Positions 44,099 to 51,228 of a stretch of DNA of 64,000 bases are shown here, piece after piece. The number at the start of each line of letters is the position of its first letter. Within the stretch, counting starts at the first letter, position 1. The stretch covers positions 1 through 64,000 of the forward strand of contig CACPEJ010000003.1 of NCBI GenBank assembly GCA_902632935.1, read 5' to 3'. Source of the DNA: an uncultured Pelagibacteraceae bacterium (lineage in GTDB: Bacteria; Pseudomonadota; Alphaproteobacteria; Pelagibacterales; Pelagibacteraceae). Under the pieces are notes generated by a model. That model saw nothing but the letters and a program-made list of their open reading frames with translations. It had not been told where the DNA came from and made no database searches. The translations under genes and the position numbers were made by a program.

Positions 44099-45307
44099 AT
44101 GTCAAATGATAAATTAAAAATTGCTGAATTATTTTGTGGGGCTGGCGGTTTTGCAGAAGGAGCCAAAAAAGCTGGTTTTAAGCATATTTGGGGTGTTGAT
44201 CTTCATAAAGATTCCTGTGAAACCTTTAAAAATAATCAAAAATGTGAGGCTTTTCATGAAAAAATAGAGGATTTTTCAAAGCCAAAAAGACTTGAGAAAG
44301 TAAAGAGAGATTTTGGAAAAATTAATGGTCTCCTTTTTGGATTTCCCTGTAATGATTTTAGTTTAGTAGGCAAAAATGAAAAAATGGAGGGTAAATTTGG
44401 TGGTTTATATACATATGCTTGTGATGTACTAAATTTTTTTGAACCTGAATTCTTTGTTGCAGAAAATGTCACTTCTCTAAGTAAAAAATTAAAACTCAAT
44501 TCATCGCACCAGGTAATAGTAGAAGAGGAATTTAATAAAGAAGAGCTAAAAAATCAGAATTACCAAAATTTTAAAAAAATAATGGGTGATTTAGCTAAAT
44601 GTTCTAAACATGGATATAGAATTTACGCTGATAATTATAAGTTCGAAGAATATGGAATTCCACAAACAAGACATAGAATTATATTAGTTGGTTTTAGAGG
44701 TGATTATTTTGATAAAAATAACATTAACTTTGAAAAACCAAAAAAAATAAAAGGACCTTTTACAACTTGTAAAAAAGCCCTCCAAAAAATACCTAAATGG
44801 GCTGAACACCAAGAGCTAACAAATCATGACGAAAGAGTTATACGAAGACTGAAAAAGACAGCTGAAGGTAAAAATGTTTGGGATTTAGGTGACGATAAAG
44901 ATGGTCTCCCTGGAGTCAAAAAAGCAAGAATGAGCCATATCTATAAAAGATTAGATAGTTCAAAACCTGCCTATACTGTCACTGGAAGTGGAGGTGGAGG
45001 GACACATGTATATCATTATAAAGAAAATAGAGCTTTAACGAATAGAGAAAGAGCAAGATTACAAACTTTTCCTGATAAATATAATTTTGTTGGAGGAAAA
45101 GAGTCTGTAAGAAGACAAATTGGGATGGCTGTACCTGTATTAGGAGCAGAAAAAATAATGAAAGCTGTCAAAAAAGCATTAAAAAAAAATAAAAAGCAAA
45201 CTACTTTTCATCACGACTGGATGATAAAAGCCAAAGGGAAAGATTTATACTTTACGGGAAAAGAAGAATTAGGGCCACAAATGAGTTTTGATTTTAATAA
45301 TTCTTGA
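44099..45307 (+). CDS. dcm: DNA (cytosine-5-)-methyltransferase
   Basis: A 402-residue C5-cytosine methyltransferase with all core motifs in order. Motif I is ELFCGAGGF (12-18), motif IV is GFPCNDFS with catalytic C84, motif VI is ENV, motif VIII is PQTRHRIILVGFRG and motif X is GMAVPVLGAEKI near the end; a variable target-recognition region lies between VIII and X. The usual PCQxFS is PCNDFS. It is the only plus-strand gene of the island and is divergent from the operon carrying the GHKL ATPase and Vsr-like nuclease. Its target sequence cannot be read from the protein alone. Confidence 0.93.
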   Translation: MSNDKLKIAELFCGAGGFAEGAKKAGFKHIWGVDLHKDSCETFKNNQKCEAFHEKIEDFSKPKRLEKVKRDFGKINGLLFGFPCNDFSLVGKNEKMEGKFGGLYTYACDVLNFFEPEFFVAENVTSLSKKLKLNSSHQVIVEEEFNKEELKNQNYQNFKKIMGDLAKCSKHGYRIYADNYKFEEYGIPQTRHRIILVGFRGDYFDKNNINFEKPKKIKGPFTTCKKALQKIPKWAEHQELTNHDERVIRRLKKTAEGKNVWDLGDDKDGLPGVKKARMSHIYKRLDSSKPAYTVTGSGGGGTHVYHYKENRALTNRERARLQTFPDKYNFVGGKESVRRQIGMAVPVLGAEKIMKAVKKALKKNKKQTTFHHDWMIKAKGKDLYFTGKEELGPQMSFDFNNS

Positions 45308-45320
45308 TAGATTACATAAT

Positions 45321-45452
45321 ATGGATTTAATATTTATCTTTAAAATTATAGTAGTAATAGGAATTTTAATTGGACTTTATGCAATTATCAGAAATCTAGA
45401 CATTATAAAAATTATTCTTATTTACTTTAAAGATAAATTATTTGGTAAGTAA
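45321..45452 (+). CDS. Tiny predicted membrane protein (43 residues)
   Basis: An ATG ORF of 43 codons 13 bases after dcm: a single strongly hydrophobic helix (about residues 3-23, rich in Ile, Val and Phe) then a basic tail (RNLDIIKIILIYFKDKLFGK). It is too short for standard gene finders. The stop overlaps the end of hisG by 15 bases, tail-to-tail. It could be a toxin-like or effector small membrane protein linked to the island, or an unrelated microprotein. Only composition and position support it. Confidence 0.5.
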   Translation: MDLIFIFKIIVVIGILIGLYAIIRNLDIIKIILIYFKDKLFGK

Positions 45453-46136
45453 TCTTATTAAACTTTTTAACCCCTTTTTCTTCTTACTTTTCTTTGAGCT
45501 AAATATACAAGCTTGAGACTTTAGTATTTCTCCATCATTTAAAATTCTAAGATTGTTTTGTCTAAGTGTAGCTCCTGAGCTTGTGATATCAGATATAAGC
45601 TGCGCAGAATTCATTGCACACATCAACTCAGTGCTGCCAAGTGATTTAACAATGGTAAAGTTGGTGACACCTCGTGAATAAAGAAACTTTTGTGTGAGAT
45701 TTACGTACTTCGTTCCAATTTTTAACAATGATTTATTACTTTTTTTGTAATCCTCTGCAACCTCATCAAGATCTAAAGTGGTAAATAAGTCGATAAATTC
45801 GTTTGGACAAGCAAGAACTAAGGTTGCAAAACCAAAATTAAGCTTTTTTTCCAATTTGATATTTCTTTGTATATTGATATCAGACTCCTTTAAGAGATCT
45901 AATCCACTTATACCAATATCTAAATTACCAATAGATAACTGATCTAAAATTTCTCTTGCGTGCATAAATGAAACTGAAATATTAGGTCTTCCTTTGATTT
46001 TACCTATCAATTCTCTTTTGCCTCTTTCAAAAAAAATTCTCAATTTCTTTTTTTTTAATACTTTTTCAGACTCTTCTTTTAGTCTGCCCTTAGATACAAT
46101 TCCTATCTTAATCTTTTCTTTATTCATAAACCCCAA
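45438..46136 (-). CDS. hisG: ATP phosphoribosyltransferase, short form
   Basis: HisG catalyses the first step of histidine synthesis. At 232 residues it is the short form, which lacks the C-terminal regulatory domain and needs HisZ; hisZ overlaps its start by 17 bases. Visible motifs are IGIVSKGRLKEESE at the N-terminus and the PRPP loop DITSSGATLRQNNL. A second Met three residues in (46127) would reduce the overlap to 8 bases. It ends the tRNA-His-hisS-hisZ-hisG series. Confidence 0.93.
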   Translation of the reverse strand: MGFMNKEKIKIGIVSKGRLKEESEKVLKKKKLRIFFERGKRELIGKIKGRPNISVSFMHAREILDQLSIGNLDIGISGLDLLKESDINIQRNIKLEKKLNFGFATLVLACPNEFIDLFTTLDLDEVAEDYKKSNKSLLKIGTKYVNLTQKFLYSRGVTNFTIVKSLGSTELMCAMNSAQLISDITSSGATLRQNNLRILNDGEILKSQACIFSSKKSKKKKGLKSLIRLLTK

Positions 46137-47181
46137 GATTTATTGCAGCACCTACAGCAGGTATATTTTTCAAACCAAGATTTTTTTGTGCCATATTATT
46201 ATAGCGACCTCCTGCAATATAAGTCTTCGTCTTATTTTTTATTTTTATATCAATTGAAAAATTGAATGAATCATAATACTCAATTTCTTTACCTCGACCA
46301 TTGCTGGCTGAAAATTCATACTTGAGATTTTTTTGACTAAAATTAGTGATTGGAAAAAAATCTTTACCAACAAATATATTCAAATTATATTTTTTGAAAA
46401 ATCTATTAAGTTGACGTGGTGCATCTTTTAAAGATGTTTTAATTTTAAGAAACTCCTTAATTATTTTTGCACTATACTTTCCAGTTTTTGTAATTCTTGG
46501 ATTTTGTAGTTTATTTTCATATCTTGAAAGTATTTCTTTATATGATCTTCCAGCAATCATTCTTTTCGGGTTATCCTTTTTCATTTTAAGATAGATTTTA
46601 TGATCAGCAGAAACTACGAAAGGATCGATATCTAGATTACTTTCTAATCTTTTTAAGAGTTCTAAAAAATATTTCTCATTCCAGTAAAATTTAATAAGAC
46701 GATTTTGCCATCGAGGTACAATTGGAAGTTTTTTAATTAAAAGCTCAAATAATTTAAAATTACCAATTTTAATTGTTGCCTTTTTAAATCCTGAGGTTTT
46801 CAACATTTTAATTGAAGTATCAACAATTTCCTTGTCATCTTTGTTTTCATCTTTAGATGAAAAAATCTCTATTCCTATTTGATCTATAACTGTTTTTTTA
46901 TTATTATAAGATTTTCTAAAAGCGTTACCTGAATAGAAAATTTTTTCTCTTTTATCGATATCTTTTTTTGCATAATGCAAAATTGCCGAAAGGCTAAGAT
47001 CGGGATTTAGTGCGAATTCTTTACCTTCAGAATTATTAAAAGAAAACAAATATTTTCTAAAATTTTCACCTGATCTTTGAAGAATATGACTGGCCTCAAT
47101 TACTGGAGGCAATTCAATAAACTTAAATCCCCTAGACTTAATAGTTTTAAGGATTTTGTTAAATAAATTTTTTGATTTCAT
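46120..47181 (-). CDS. hisZ: ATP phosphoribosyltransferase regulatory subunit
   Basis: HisZ is a catalytically dead paralogue of histidyl-tRNA synthetase that activates short-form HisG and carries its histidine feedback. The 353-residue protein shows class II synthetase-like stretches (FKFIELPPVIEASHILQRSG and FALNPDLSLSAIL), but motif 2 and the histidine-A/B motifs are not the catalytic forms. The C-terminal anticodon-binding domain is missing, as expected. It overlaps hisS by 23 bases and hisG by 17, which implies tight coupling of the three. Confidence 0.93.
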   Translation of the reverse strand: MKSKNLFNKILKTIKSRGFKFIELPPVIEASHILQRSGENFRKYLFSFNNSEGKEFALNPDLSLSAILHYAKKDIDKREKIFYSGNAFRKSYNNKKTVIDQIGIEIFSSKDENKDDKEIVDTSIKMLKTSGFKKATIKIGNFKLFELLIKKLPIVPRWQNRLIKFYWNEKYFLELLKRLESNLDIDPFVVSADHKIYLKMKKDNPKRMIAGRSYKEILSRYENKLQNPRITKTGKYSAKIIKEFLKIKTSLKDAPRQLNRFFKKYNLNIFVGKDFFPITNFSQKNLKYEFSASNGRGKEIEYYDSFNFSIDIKIKNKTKTYIAGGRYNNMAQKNLGLKNIPAVGAAINLGVYE

Positions 47182-48556
47182 TTACTAAATTTTCTTTTGA
47201 AAAAGTGATTTGATTATCTTCACCCTTAATACCTAGGAGGTTCTTAAGTGTAATTTTATTATCTTTAAATTCATTTTCTCCACAAATAACTGCAATCGGG
47301 CAACCTCTTTTATTTGCATATGTCAGTTGTTTCCCAAGATTTTTCTTACTATCTAAAAAAATTTCTGAATTAATATTATTTTTTCTTAAAACTTCCAAAA
47401 TCTCGTAATAATTTTTTAAATATTTTTCATCCATTACACAAACGATAACTGGTTTTTGATCATCTAATTGGACTTGATTTATTTGAGACATAGCAAACAA
47501 AAGTCTATCCACACCAATACTGACACCTGTTCCAGGTATATCGACACCTTTAAATCTTGAAATTAACTTATTGTATTGTCCACCAGAGCATACGCTACCA
47601 ATATCAATTTCTTTACCTTCATTATTTGTTGTTTTAAAATTTAGATTGGTCTCAATACAAAAGCCATCATAATACGCCAATCCTCTAACTATTGTAAAAT
47701 TAGTTTTTACCTGATCAGAATAATTTCCAAAATTTAAAACTTCAAATAATTCTTCCAATTCTTTTATACCTTCTTGAGTGAGAGGATTTTTAAAATTTTC
47801 TTTAAGTTCCTTTAAATCTTTAATTCTCAAAAAACTTAAGATTTTAGAAGCTTGATCATCACTTAAGTTTGCTCCTTTTGTTATAGCCCCACTTCTATCT
47901 TTTCTTTCTTTTCTTAATAATTCTTCAACACCCTTTAAACCAAATCCAGGTTTATCAAGTTTATCTATGGCTCTCATTACTTTAATTTGTTTTTCCTTTT
48001 CAATTTTCAAATCTTCAATTAAGCCTTGAACAATTTTTCTATTACTTACATTGATGGTAAATTGATCTTTTTTTAAACCACATTCAATTAAAGTACTTGC
48101 AACTAAATTACATAATTCAGCATTTGCTTGGGCTGGATTTACTTTGCCTACAATATCACAATCAGCTTGAGTAAATTCTCTAAAACGTGCATTGCCAGAC
48201 TTTTCATTTCTAAATACATTTTGAATAGCATATCTTTTATAAATGGATGGAAGTTCTTGATTATTTTGGGCAACAAATCTTGCTAAAGGACTGGAAAGAT
48301 CGTATCGAAGAGTAATATTCTTTTCACCATCATTAAAAGAAAAAACATCAGACATAGGATTACTATCATCCTCTGCAAGAAAGGATCCTATATTTTCTGC
48401 AATTTCAAATGATGGGGTTTCTAAAGGATCGAAACCATATTTAATAAAATTACTCTCAATGACTTTTAATAGTCTTTTTTTGAGAATTAATGTTTTATTC
48501 CATCTATCTTCAAAACCTGAAGGTAATCCAGGAATTAATTTGTTTTCTTTATTCAT
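47159..48556 (-). CDS. hisS: Histidyl-tRNA synthetase
   Basis: HisRS charges tRNA-His. With the ATG at 48556 the protein has 465 residues. A longer frame continues upstream for 16 codons, but those bases are the tRNA-His gene, so I reject that start. Class II motifs are present: motif 2 with FRNEKSGNARFREF, the histidine-A motif VRGLAYYDGF and a GSVCSGGQYN stretch, followed by motif 3 (GTGVSIGVDRLLFA) and an anticodon-binding domain. The tRNA substrate gene ends only 4 bases before the start codon. hisZ, its paralogue, follows with an overlap. Confidence 0.95.
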   Translation of the reverse strand: MNKENKLIPGLPSGFEDRWNKTLILKKRLLKVIESNFIKYGFDPLETPSFEIAENIGSFLAEDDSNPMSDVFSFNDGEKNITLRYDLSSPLARFVAQNNQELPSIYKRYAIQNVFRNEKSGNARFREFTQADCDIVGKVNPAQANAELCNLVASTLIECGLKKDQFTINVSNRKIVQGLIEDLKIEKEKQIKVMRAIDKLDKPGFGLKGVEELLRKERKDRSGAITKGANLSDDQASKILSFLRIKDLKELKENFKNPLTQEGIKELEELFEVLNFGNYSDQVKTNFTIVRGLAYYDGFCIETNLNFKTTNNEGKEIDIGSVCSGGQYNKLISRFKGVDIPGTGVSIGVDRLLFAMSQINQVQLDDQKPVIVCVMDEKYLKNYYEILEVLRKNNINSEIFLDSKKNLGKQLTYANKRGCPIAVICGENEFKDNKITLKNLLGIKGEDNQITFSKENLVNEIKKFI

Positions 48557-48560
48557 TTTT

Positions 48561-48635
48561 TGGTACCCGGGCTGAGAGTCGAACTCAAACTTAAAGTTCC
48601 ACAAACTTCCGTGCTAACCATTACACCACCCGGGC
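48561..48635 (-). tRNA. tRNA-His (anticodon GTG)
   Basis: A full cloverleaf can be drawn on the minus strand. The acceptor GCCCGGG pairs with CCCGGGT, there is a short D arm GTGT..GCAC, the anticodon stem GAAGT/ACTTT closes loop TTGTGGA (anticodon GTG), and the T arm is TTGAG/CTCAG with TTCGACT. The 3' end is A73 followed by an encoded CCA. The base before position 1 is A, so no G-1 is encoded. Position 72 is T, making a G1-U72 pair. Lack of G-1 with A73 is the known alphaproteobacterial exception to tRNA-His identity. Confidence 0.95.
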
Positions 48636-48675
48636 TTATCCTTTTTGTTTTTATCTTATTTTGTGTGGATTTAAA

Positions 48676-48681
48676 ATTATA
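48676..48681 (-). promoter_or_regulatory. Possible -10 element (TATAAT) for tRNA-His-hisS
   Basis: On the minus strand a perfect TATAAT lies about 40 bases upstream of the tRNA-His 5' end. No good -35 hexamer sits 16-18 bases further up, where the hairpin of the small His-rich ORF lies. It may be an internal promoter for the tRNA and synthetase, but chance is quite possible in such AT-rich DNA. Confidence 0.3.
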
Positions 48682-48697
48682 ATATAAATGATTATTC

Positions 48698-48713
48698 GCT
48701 AGCTTTAGCCAGC
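48698..48713 (-). other. Short hairpin overlapping the stop codon of the His-rich ORF
   Basis: On the minus strand GCTGGC and GCTAGC pair around a TAAA loop (6 bp with one G-U). It spans the stop codon of the upstream small ORF. No T-run follows, so it is not a standard terminator by itself. Confidence 0.4.
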
Positions 48714-48806
48714 ATGGAAATGAGTATGCGCAACTCTATTAGTTCCTTCAAGAGGTTTTCTTAAAGTACTTTTTATTGCCAACTTATTTAACTCAATTTT
48801 TTTCAT
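48705..48806 (-). CDS. Small His-rich ORF (33 residues), candidate leader peptide
   Basis: An ATG ORF of 33 codons lies between the cspA terminator and tRNA-His-hisS-hisZ-hisG, on the same strand. The N-terminus is basic (MKKIELNKLAIKS) and the C-terminus reads VAHTHFHAG, with three His codons (CAT) among the last eight. The stop is covered by a small hairpin. The position and histidine content resemble leader peptides that sense charged tRNA-His. There is no clear ribosome site and no classical attenuator U-run, so it could also be a small metal-binding protein. Confidence 0.45.
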   Translation of the reverse strand: MKKIELNKLAIKSTLRKPLEGTNRVAHTHFHAG

Positions 48807-48851
48807 AAAATGCTTTTTAGACAAAAAAAATGATAATGCAACCCCTAAAAG

Positions 48852-48890
48852 AAAAGGACGTATATCAACTAGTAGATATATCGCCCTTTT
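48852..48890 (-). terminator. Rho-independent terminator of cspA
   Basis: Downstream of cspA on the minus strand, AAAAGGGCG pairs with CGTCCTTTT (one G-U), continued by TATATC/GATATA with one bulged base, around loop TACTAGTT. This is a ~15-bp stem ending in a T-rich tract. It is the best terminator in the window and separates cspA from the His-rich ORF and hisS unit. The symmetric A/T flanks would let it work in both directions. Confidence 0.8.
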
Positions 48891-48905
48891 TATAATTTTA
48901 GAAAA

Positions 48906-49118
48906 TTAGTCTAATTTTTTTAAATTTACTGCTGAAGGGCCTTTCGGACCATCTTCAAGAGTAAATTCTATTTTATCACCCTCATTAAGATATCTCATGC
49001 CCGCTGCTTTAACTGCGCTTGCATGTACAAATGCATCTTTTTCTTTATCGTCTCTTTCAATAAAACCGTAACCTTTTTTACCGTTAAACCACTTTACTTT
49101 TCCTTGTATTGTACTCAT
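48906..49118 (-). CDS. cspA: Cold-shock domain protein
   Basis: A 70-residue single CSD protein with both nucleic-acid motifs, RNP1 KGYGFI (about 15-20) and RNP2 AFVHAS (about 29-34). Opening [13 protein letters not shown] is typical. Such proteins bind single-stranded RNA and act as RNA chaperones. It follows tRNA-Phe by 77 bases on the same strand and ends at a strong terminator 16 bases beyond the stop. Confidence 0.95.
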   Translation of the reverse strand: MSTIQGKVKWFNGKKGYGFIERDDKEKDAFVHASAVKAAGMRYLNEGDKIEFTLEDGPKGPSAVNLKKLD

Positions 49119-49195
49119 CTTGTTTACTCGTCCTTTTGTTATTTATTATTTCAAGAGGTTAATTTCTTTTGCAGTTATTTCAAGGTGAAACTTTG

Positions 49196-49271
49196 TGGTG
49201 GGCCCTCCAAGAATCGAACTTGGTCTTTTAGATTTTCAGTCTAACGTACGCACCAGCTATACCAAAGGCCC
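49196..49271 (-). tRNA. tRNA-Phe (anticodon GAA)
   Basis: The minus strand folds as a 76-base tRNA. Acceptor GGGCCTT pairs with AGGGCCC (one G-U), the anticodon stem TTAGA/TCTAA closes loop CTGAAAA (anticodon GAA), and the T stem CCAAG/CTTGG carries TTCGATT. A73 and CCA are encoded. It lies 13 bases after the interrupted infA gene and before cspA. Confidence 0.96.
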
Positions 49272-49284
49272 TTATTTTATCAAA

Positions 49285-49547
49285 CTATCCCCTGAAGATT
49301 ATTCTTCCCTTAGTCAGATCATATGGGGTCATTTCTACTGTCACATTGTCACCCTGTAACACTCTAATTCTATTTTTTCAGTCTATAAGACTAGTCCCCA
49401 ACTAGTTAAAGTTGGGGACTAGCCCCGTAACTTTCCTGCAGTATGGGCGGTTACTGTATGCCCATTTTCTAATTGCACTCTAAACATAGCATTAGGTAAT
49501 AAATCAATAACTTTACCCTTAAATTCTAATAAGTCTTGTTTTGACAA
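49285..49547 (-). CDS. infA: Translation initiation factor IF-1, interrupted by a 47-nt palindromic insertion
   Basis: The two pieces together give a complete 71-residue IF-1. The first 41 codons run from a TTG start with an AGGAG site ([24 protein letters not shown]). The last 30 codons are [16 protein letters not shown] and [13 protein letters not shown]. They align without a missing residue to E. coli IF-1 (junction R41/K42). Between them lie 47 bases (49378-49424) that are not coding: two codons after R41 the frame meets TAG, and the second part is in another frame. IF-1 is normally essential. The start lies 2 bases after the hisD stop, in the conserved murA-DUF2948-hisD-infA context. No continuous frame exists, so automatic annotation would miss the gene. 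Confidence 0.85.
49378..49424 (-). repeat. 47-nt palindromic element inside infA
   Basis: The insertion consists almost only of two hairpins. CTAGTCCCCAACT (49391-49403) and AGTTGGGGACTAG (49410-49422) make a perfect 13-bp stem with a 6-base loop. AGTCT/AGACT (49380-49384 and 49388-49392) make a 5-bp stem with a 3-base loop beside it. The 13-bp stem contains five consecutive G:C-rich pairs, unlike the AT-rich surroundings. The in-frame TAG lies in the 5' arm. I see no second copy of the arm in the window by eye. Confidence 0.8.
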
Positions 49548-49549
49548 AT

Positions 49550-50833
49550 TTAGTTTCTCCTTATTCTTTTTTTTACAGATTGAGCATGTCCTGCTAACCC
49601 CTCGTAATTTGCAAGAGTTATAACTGATGGCCCAAGACTTTCAATACCCTTTTTTGATAAGTTTATGTAAGAAATTCTTTTATAAAATTCATTAACACTT
49701 ATACCGCTAGAATATTTCGCAGAGCCATTTGTTGGCAATATATGATTTGATCCAACGTTATAATCTGTCATTGCCATAACAGCATATTTTCCTAAGCATA
49801 TTGAACCAGAATTTTTAATTTTTGGTATAAAAGATTTGTAGTTTTTAACATTTAATTCCAAGTGTTCAGGTGCAATTTTATTTACGATACTAATAATTTT
49901 ACTATCGTTTGCTACATACATTAAAATTCCATTTCTCTTTAAACTTTTTTTTGCCACAGATTCTCTTGGAATACTTTTTAATTGTTTTGAAATTTCCATC
50001 TGGACTTTACTAATTAGTTTTTTGTCTTTTGAAATCAATATGCATTGTGCTTGAGGATCATGTTCTGCTTGACCGATTAAATCACTTGCAGCCCACTCAG
50101 GATTTGAGAATTTATCACAAACAATAGTTATTTCAGAAGGACCTGCCGTCATGCCTTCGATACCAACATCCCCAAAAACTTCTTTTTTTGCCGCTGCTAC
50201 ATATGAATTCCCGGGTCCAACTATTTTATCAACTCTTTTAATTTTTTTAGTTCCATAAGAGACAGCTGCTATAGCAGATGGACCACCAATAGAGTAAATT
50301 TCTTTAATTTTACATTTTCTTGCTGCGTATAAAACAGCCGGATTTTGATTTCCCTTGAAACCTGGGTTTATCATTACAATTCTTTTAACTCCCGCAACAA
50401 TTGCTGGTATAGCATTCATAAGCACACTTGATGGATAAGATACAAGTGAACCTGGAACATAAATTGCAACAGACTCTAAAGGTAAATATTTATATTCAAG
50501 TTTATTTTTGAATTTATCTGTATACGAAATATTCTTAAATTTTTGTAAGGAATGGAATTTATAAATTCGATTATAGGCTGTGTCGATTGCTTTCTTAACT
50601 TTAGGATTTAAAGACTTTATTAATTTATTAATTTTTGTAGCACTAGGTATAATTGTAGTATTTCGATTAAATTTCCTTTCATATTTAATTAATGCTTTAT
50701 CACCATTCTTTTTTACATCATTAATAATATTAGTTACAGAAACTTTGTCAGATTTTATACTTTTTCTCCTTTTAAAAAGTAAATAATCCAAATTTTTATC
50801 AAAATTCTTAGTTTTACTATTTAATATTTTCAT
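49550..50833 (-). CDS. hisD: Histidinol dehydrogenase
   Basis: HisD oxidises histidinol twice to give histidine, with zinc and NAD. The 427-residue protein has the conserved [21 protein letters not shown] stretch in parts, the [16 protein letters not shown] and [10 protein letters not shown] motifs, the [13 protein letters not shown] zinc region and the [17 protein letters not shown] segment. It lies in the order murA-DUF2948-hisD-infA, common in alphaproteobacteria, and starts 2 bases after the DUF2948 stop. It joins hisG, hisZ and hisS downstream to make the local histidine theme. Confidence 0.96.
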   Translation of the reverse strand: MKILNSKTKNFDKNLDYLLFKRRKSIKSDKVSVTNIINDVKKNGDKALIKYERKFNRNTTIIPSATKINKLIKSLNPKVKKAIDTAYNRIYKFHSLQKFKNISYTDKFKNKLEYKYLPLESVAIYVPGSLVSYPSSVLMNAIPAIVAGVKRIVMINPGFKGNQNPAVLYAARKCKIKEIYSIGGPSAIAAVSYGTKKIKRVDKIVGPGNSYVAAAKKEVFGDVGIEGMTAGPSEITIVCDKFSNPEWAASDLIGQAEHDPQAQCILISKDKKLISKVQMEISKQLKSIPRESVAKKSLKRNGILMYVANDSKIISIVNKIAPEHLELNVKNYKSFIPKIKNSGSICLGKYAVMAMTDYNVGSNHILPTNGSAKYSSGISVNEFYKRISYINLSKKGIESLGPSVITLANYEGLAGHAQSVKKRIRRN

Positions 50834-50835
50834 AA

Positions 50836-51228
50836 TTATTTAATTTCGTTTTGATCCTCAAGCCGCGCTTCGATAGTTTCTGTCGTCAAAGCTATGTGGG
50901 CATTATTATTAAAAATAAGATTTATTTCATAATCATCATTATTTTTCAAATAATCAATTCCAATTAATTCTAAAACTAAATCTTTGTTTGATTGATTGAT
51001 ATTTTTTGATCTTACTTTATCAACAAAATCAAATCGACAAATACTATTGATTTTCTTACCCTCTTGATCGGTTTCAATTTTAGTTCTTTCAATAGATAAT
51101 AAAAAAACCTTATTAGATGCTAGATACTTTATATCTGTCACTTTAACTTTTGCACCTGAACTACAAGCAGAAATCATTTGTAGCCCCTCTTGATCATTTG
51201 CAATTATTTTTGCTAAATATTTACTCAT
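50836..51228 (-). CDS. DUF2948 family protein
   Basis: A 130-residue alphaproteobacterial protein of unknown function. It has the family's N-terminal LAKIIANDQEGLQMISACSSGAKV stretch in parts, a central beta-rich region (FLLSIERTKIE, ICRFDFVDKV) and an acidic end with ALTTETIEARLED. No catalytic motif is seen. It is always found between murA and hisD, and here overlaps murA by 1 base. The conserved linkage identifies it more than sequence does. Confidence 0.85.
   Translation of the reverse strand: MSKYLAKIIANDQEGLQMISACSSGAKVKVTDIKYLASNKVFLLSIERTKIETDQEGKKINSICRFDFVDKVRSKNINQSNKDLVLELIGIDYLKNNDDYEINLIFNNNAHIALTTETIEARLEDQNEIK

Noticed and set aside
39017-45307. Dcm and Vsr as a simple housekeeping methylation-repair pair
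   Set aside because: The intervening GHKL ATPase and coupled unknown genes, and the shortened Vsr, make a system-level role more likely; not excluded.
48557-48604. Upstream extension of hisS by 16 codons
   Set aside because: These bases are the 3' half of tRNA-His; the ATG at 48556 gives a normal HisRS N-terminus.
49023-49244. 73-residue plus-strand frame over cspA and tRNA-Phe
   Set aside because: Antisense of two real genes with no support of its own.
49378-49424. Reading the infA hairpin as an ordinary terminator of hisD
   Set aside because: IF-1 coding sequence continues perfectly on the far side of it and no T-run follows the 13-bp stem on the minus strand.
49378-49424. Clear T4 gene 60-type bypass signal
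   Set aside because: No identical take-off and landing codons flank the gap, so bypass stays only a hypothesis.
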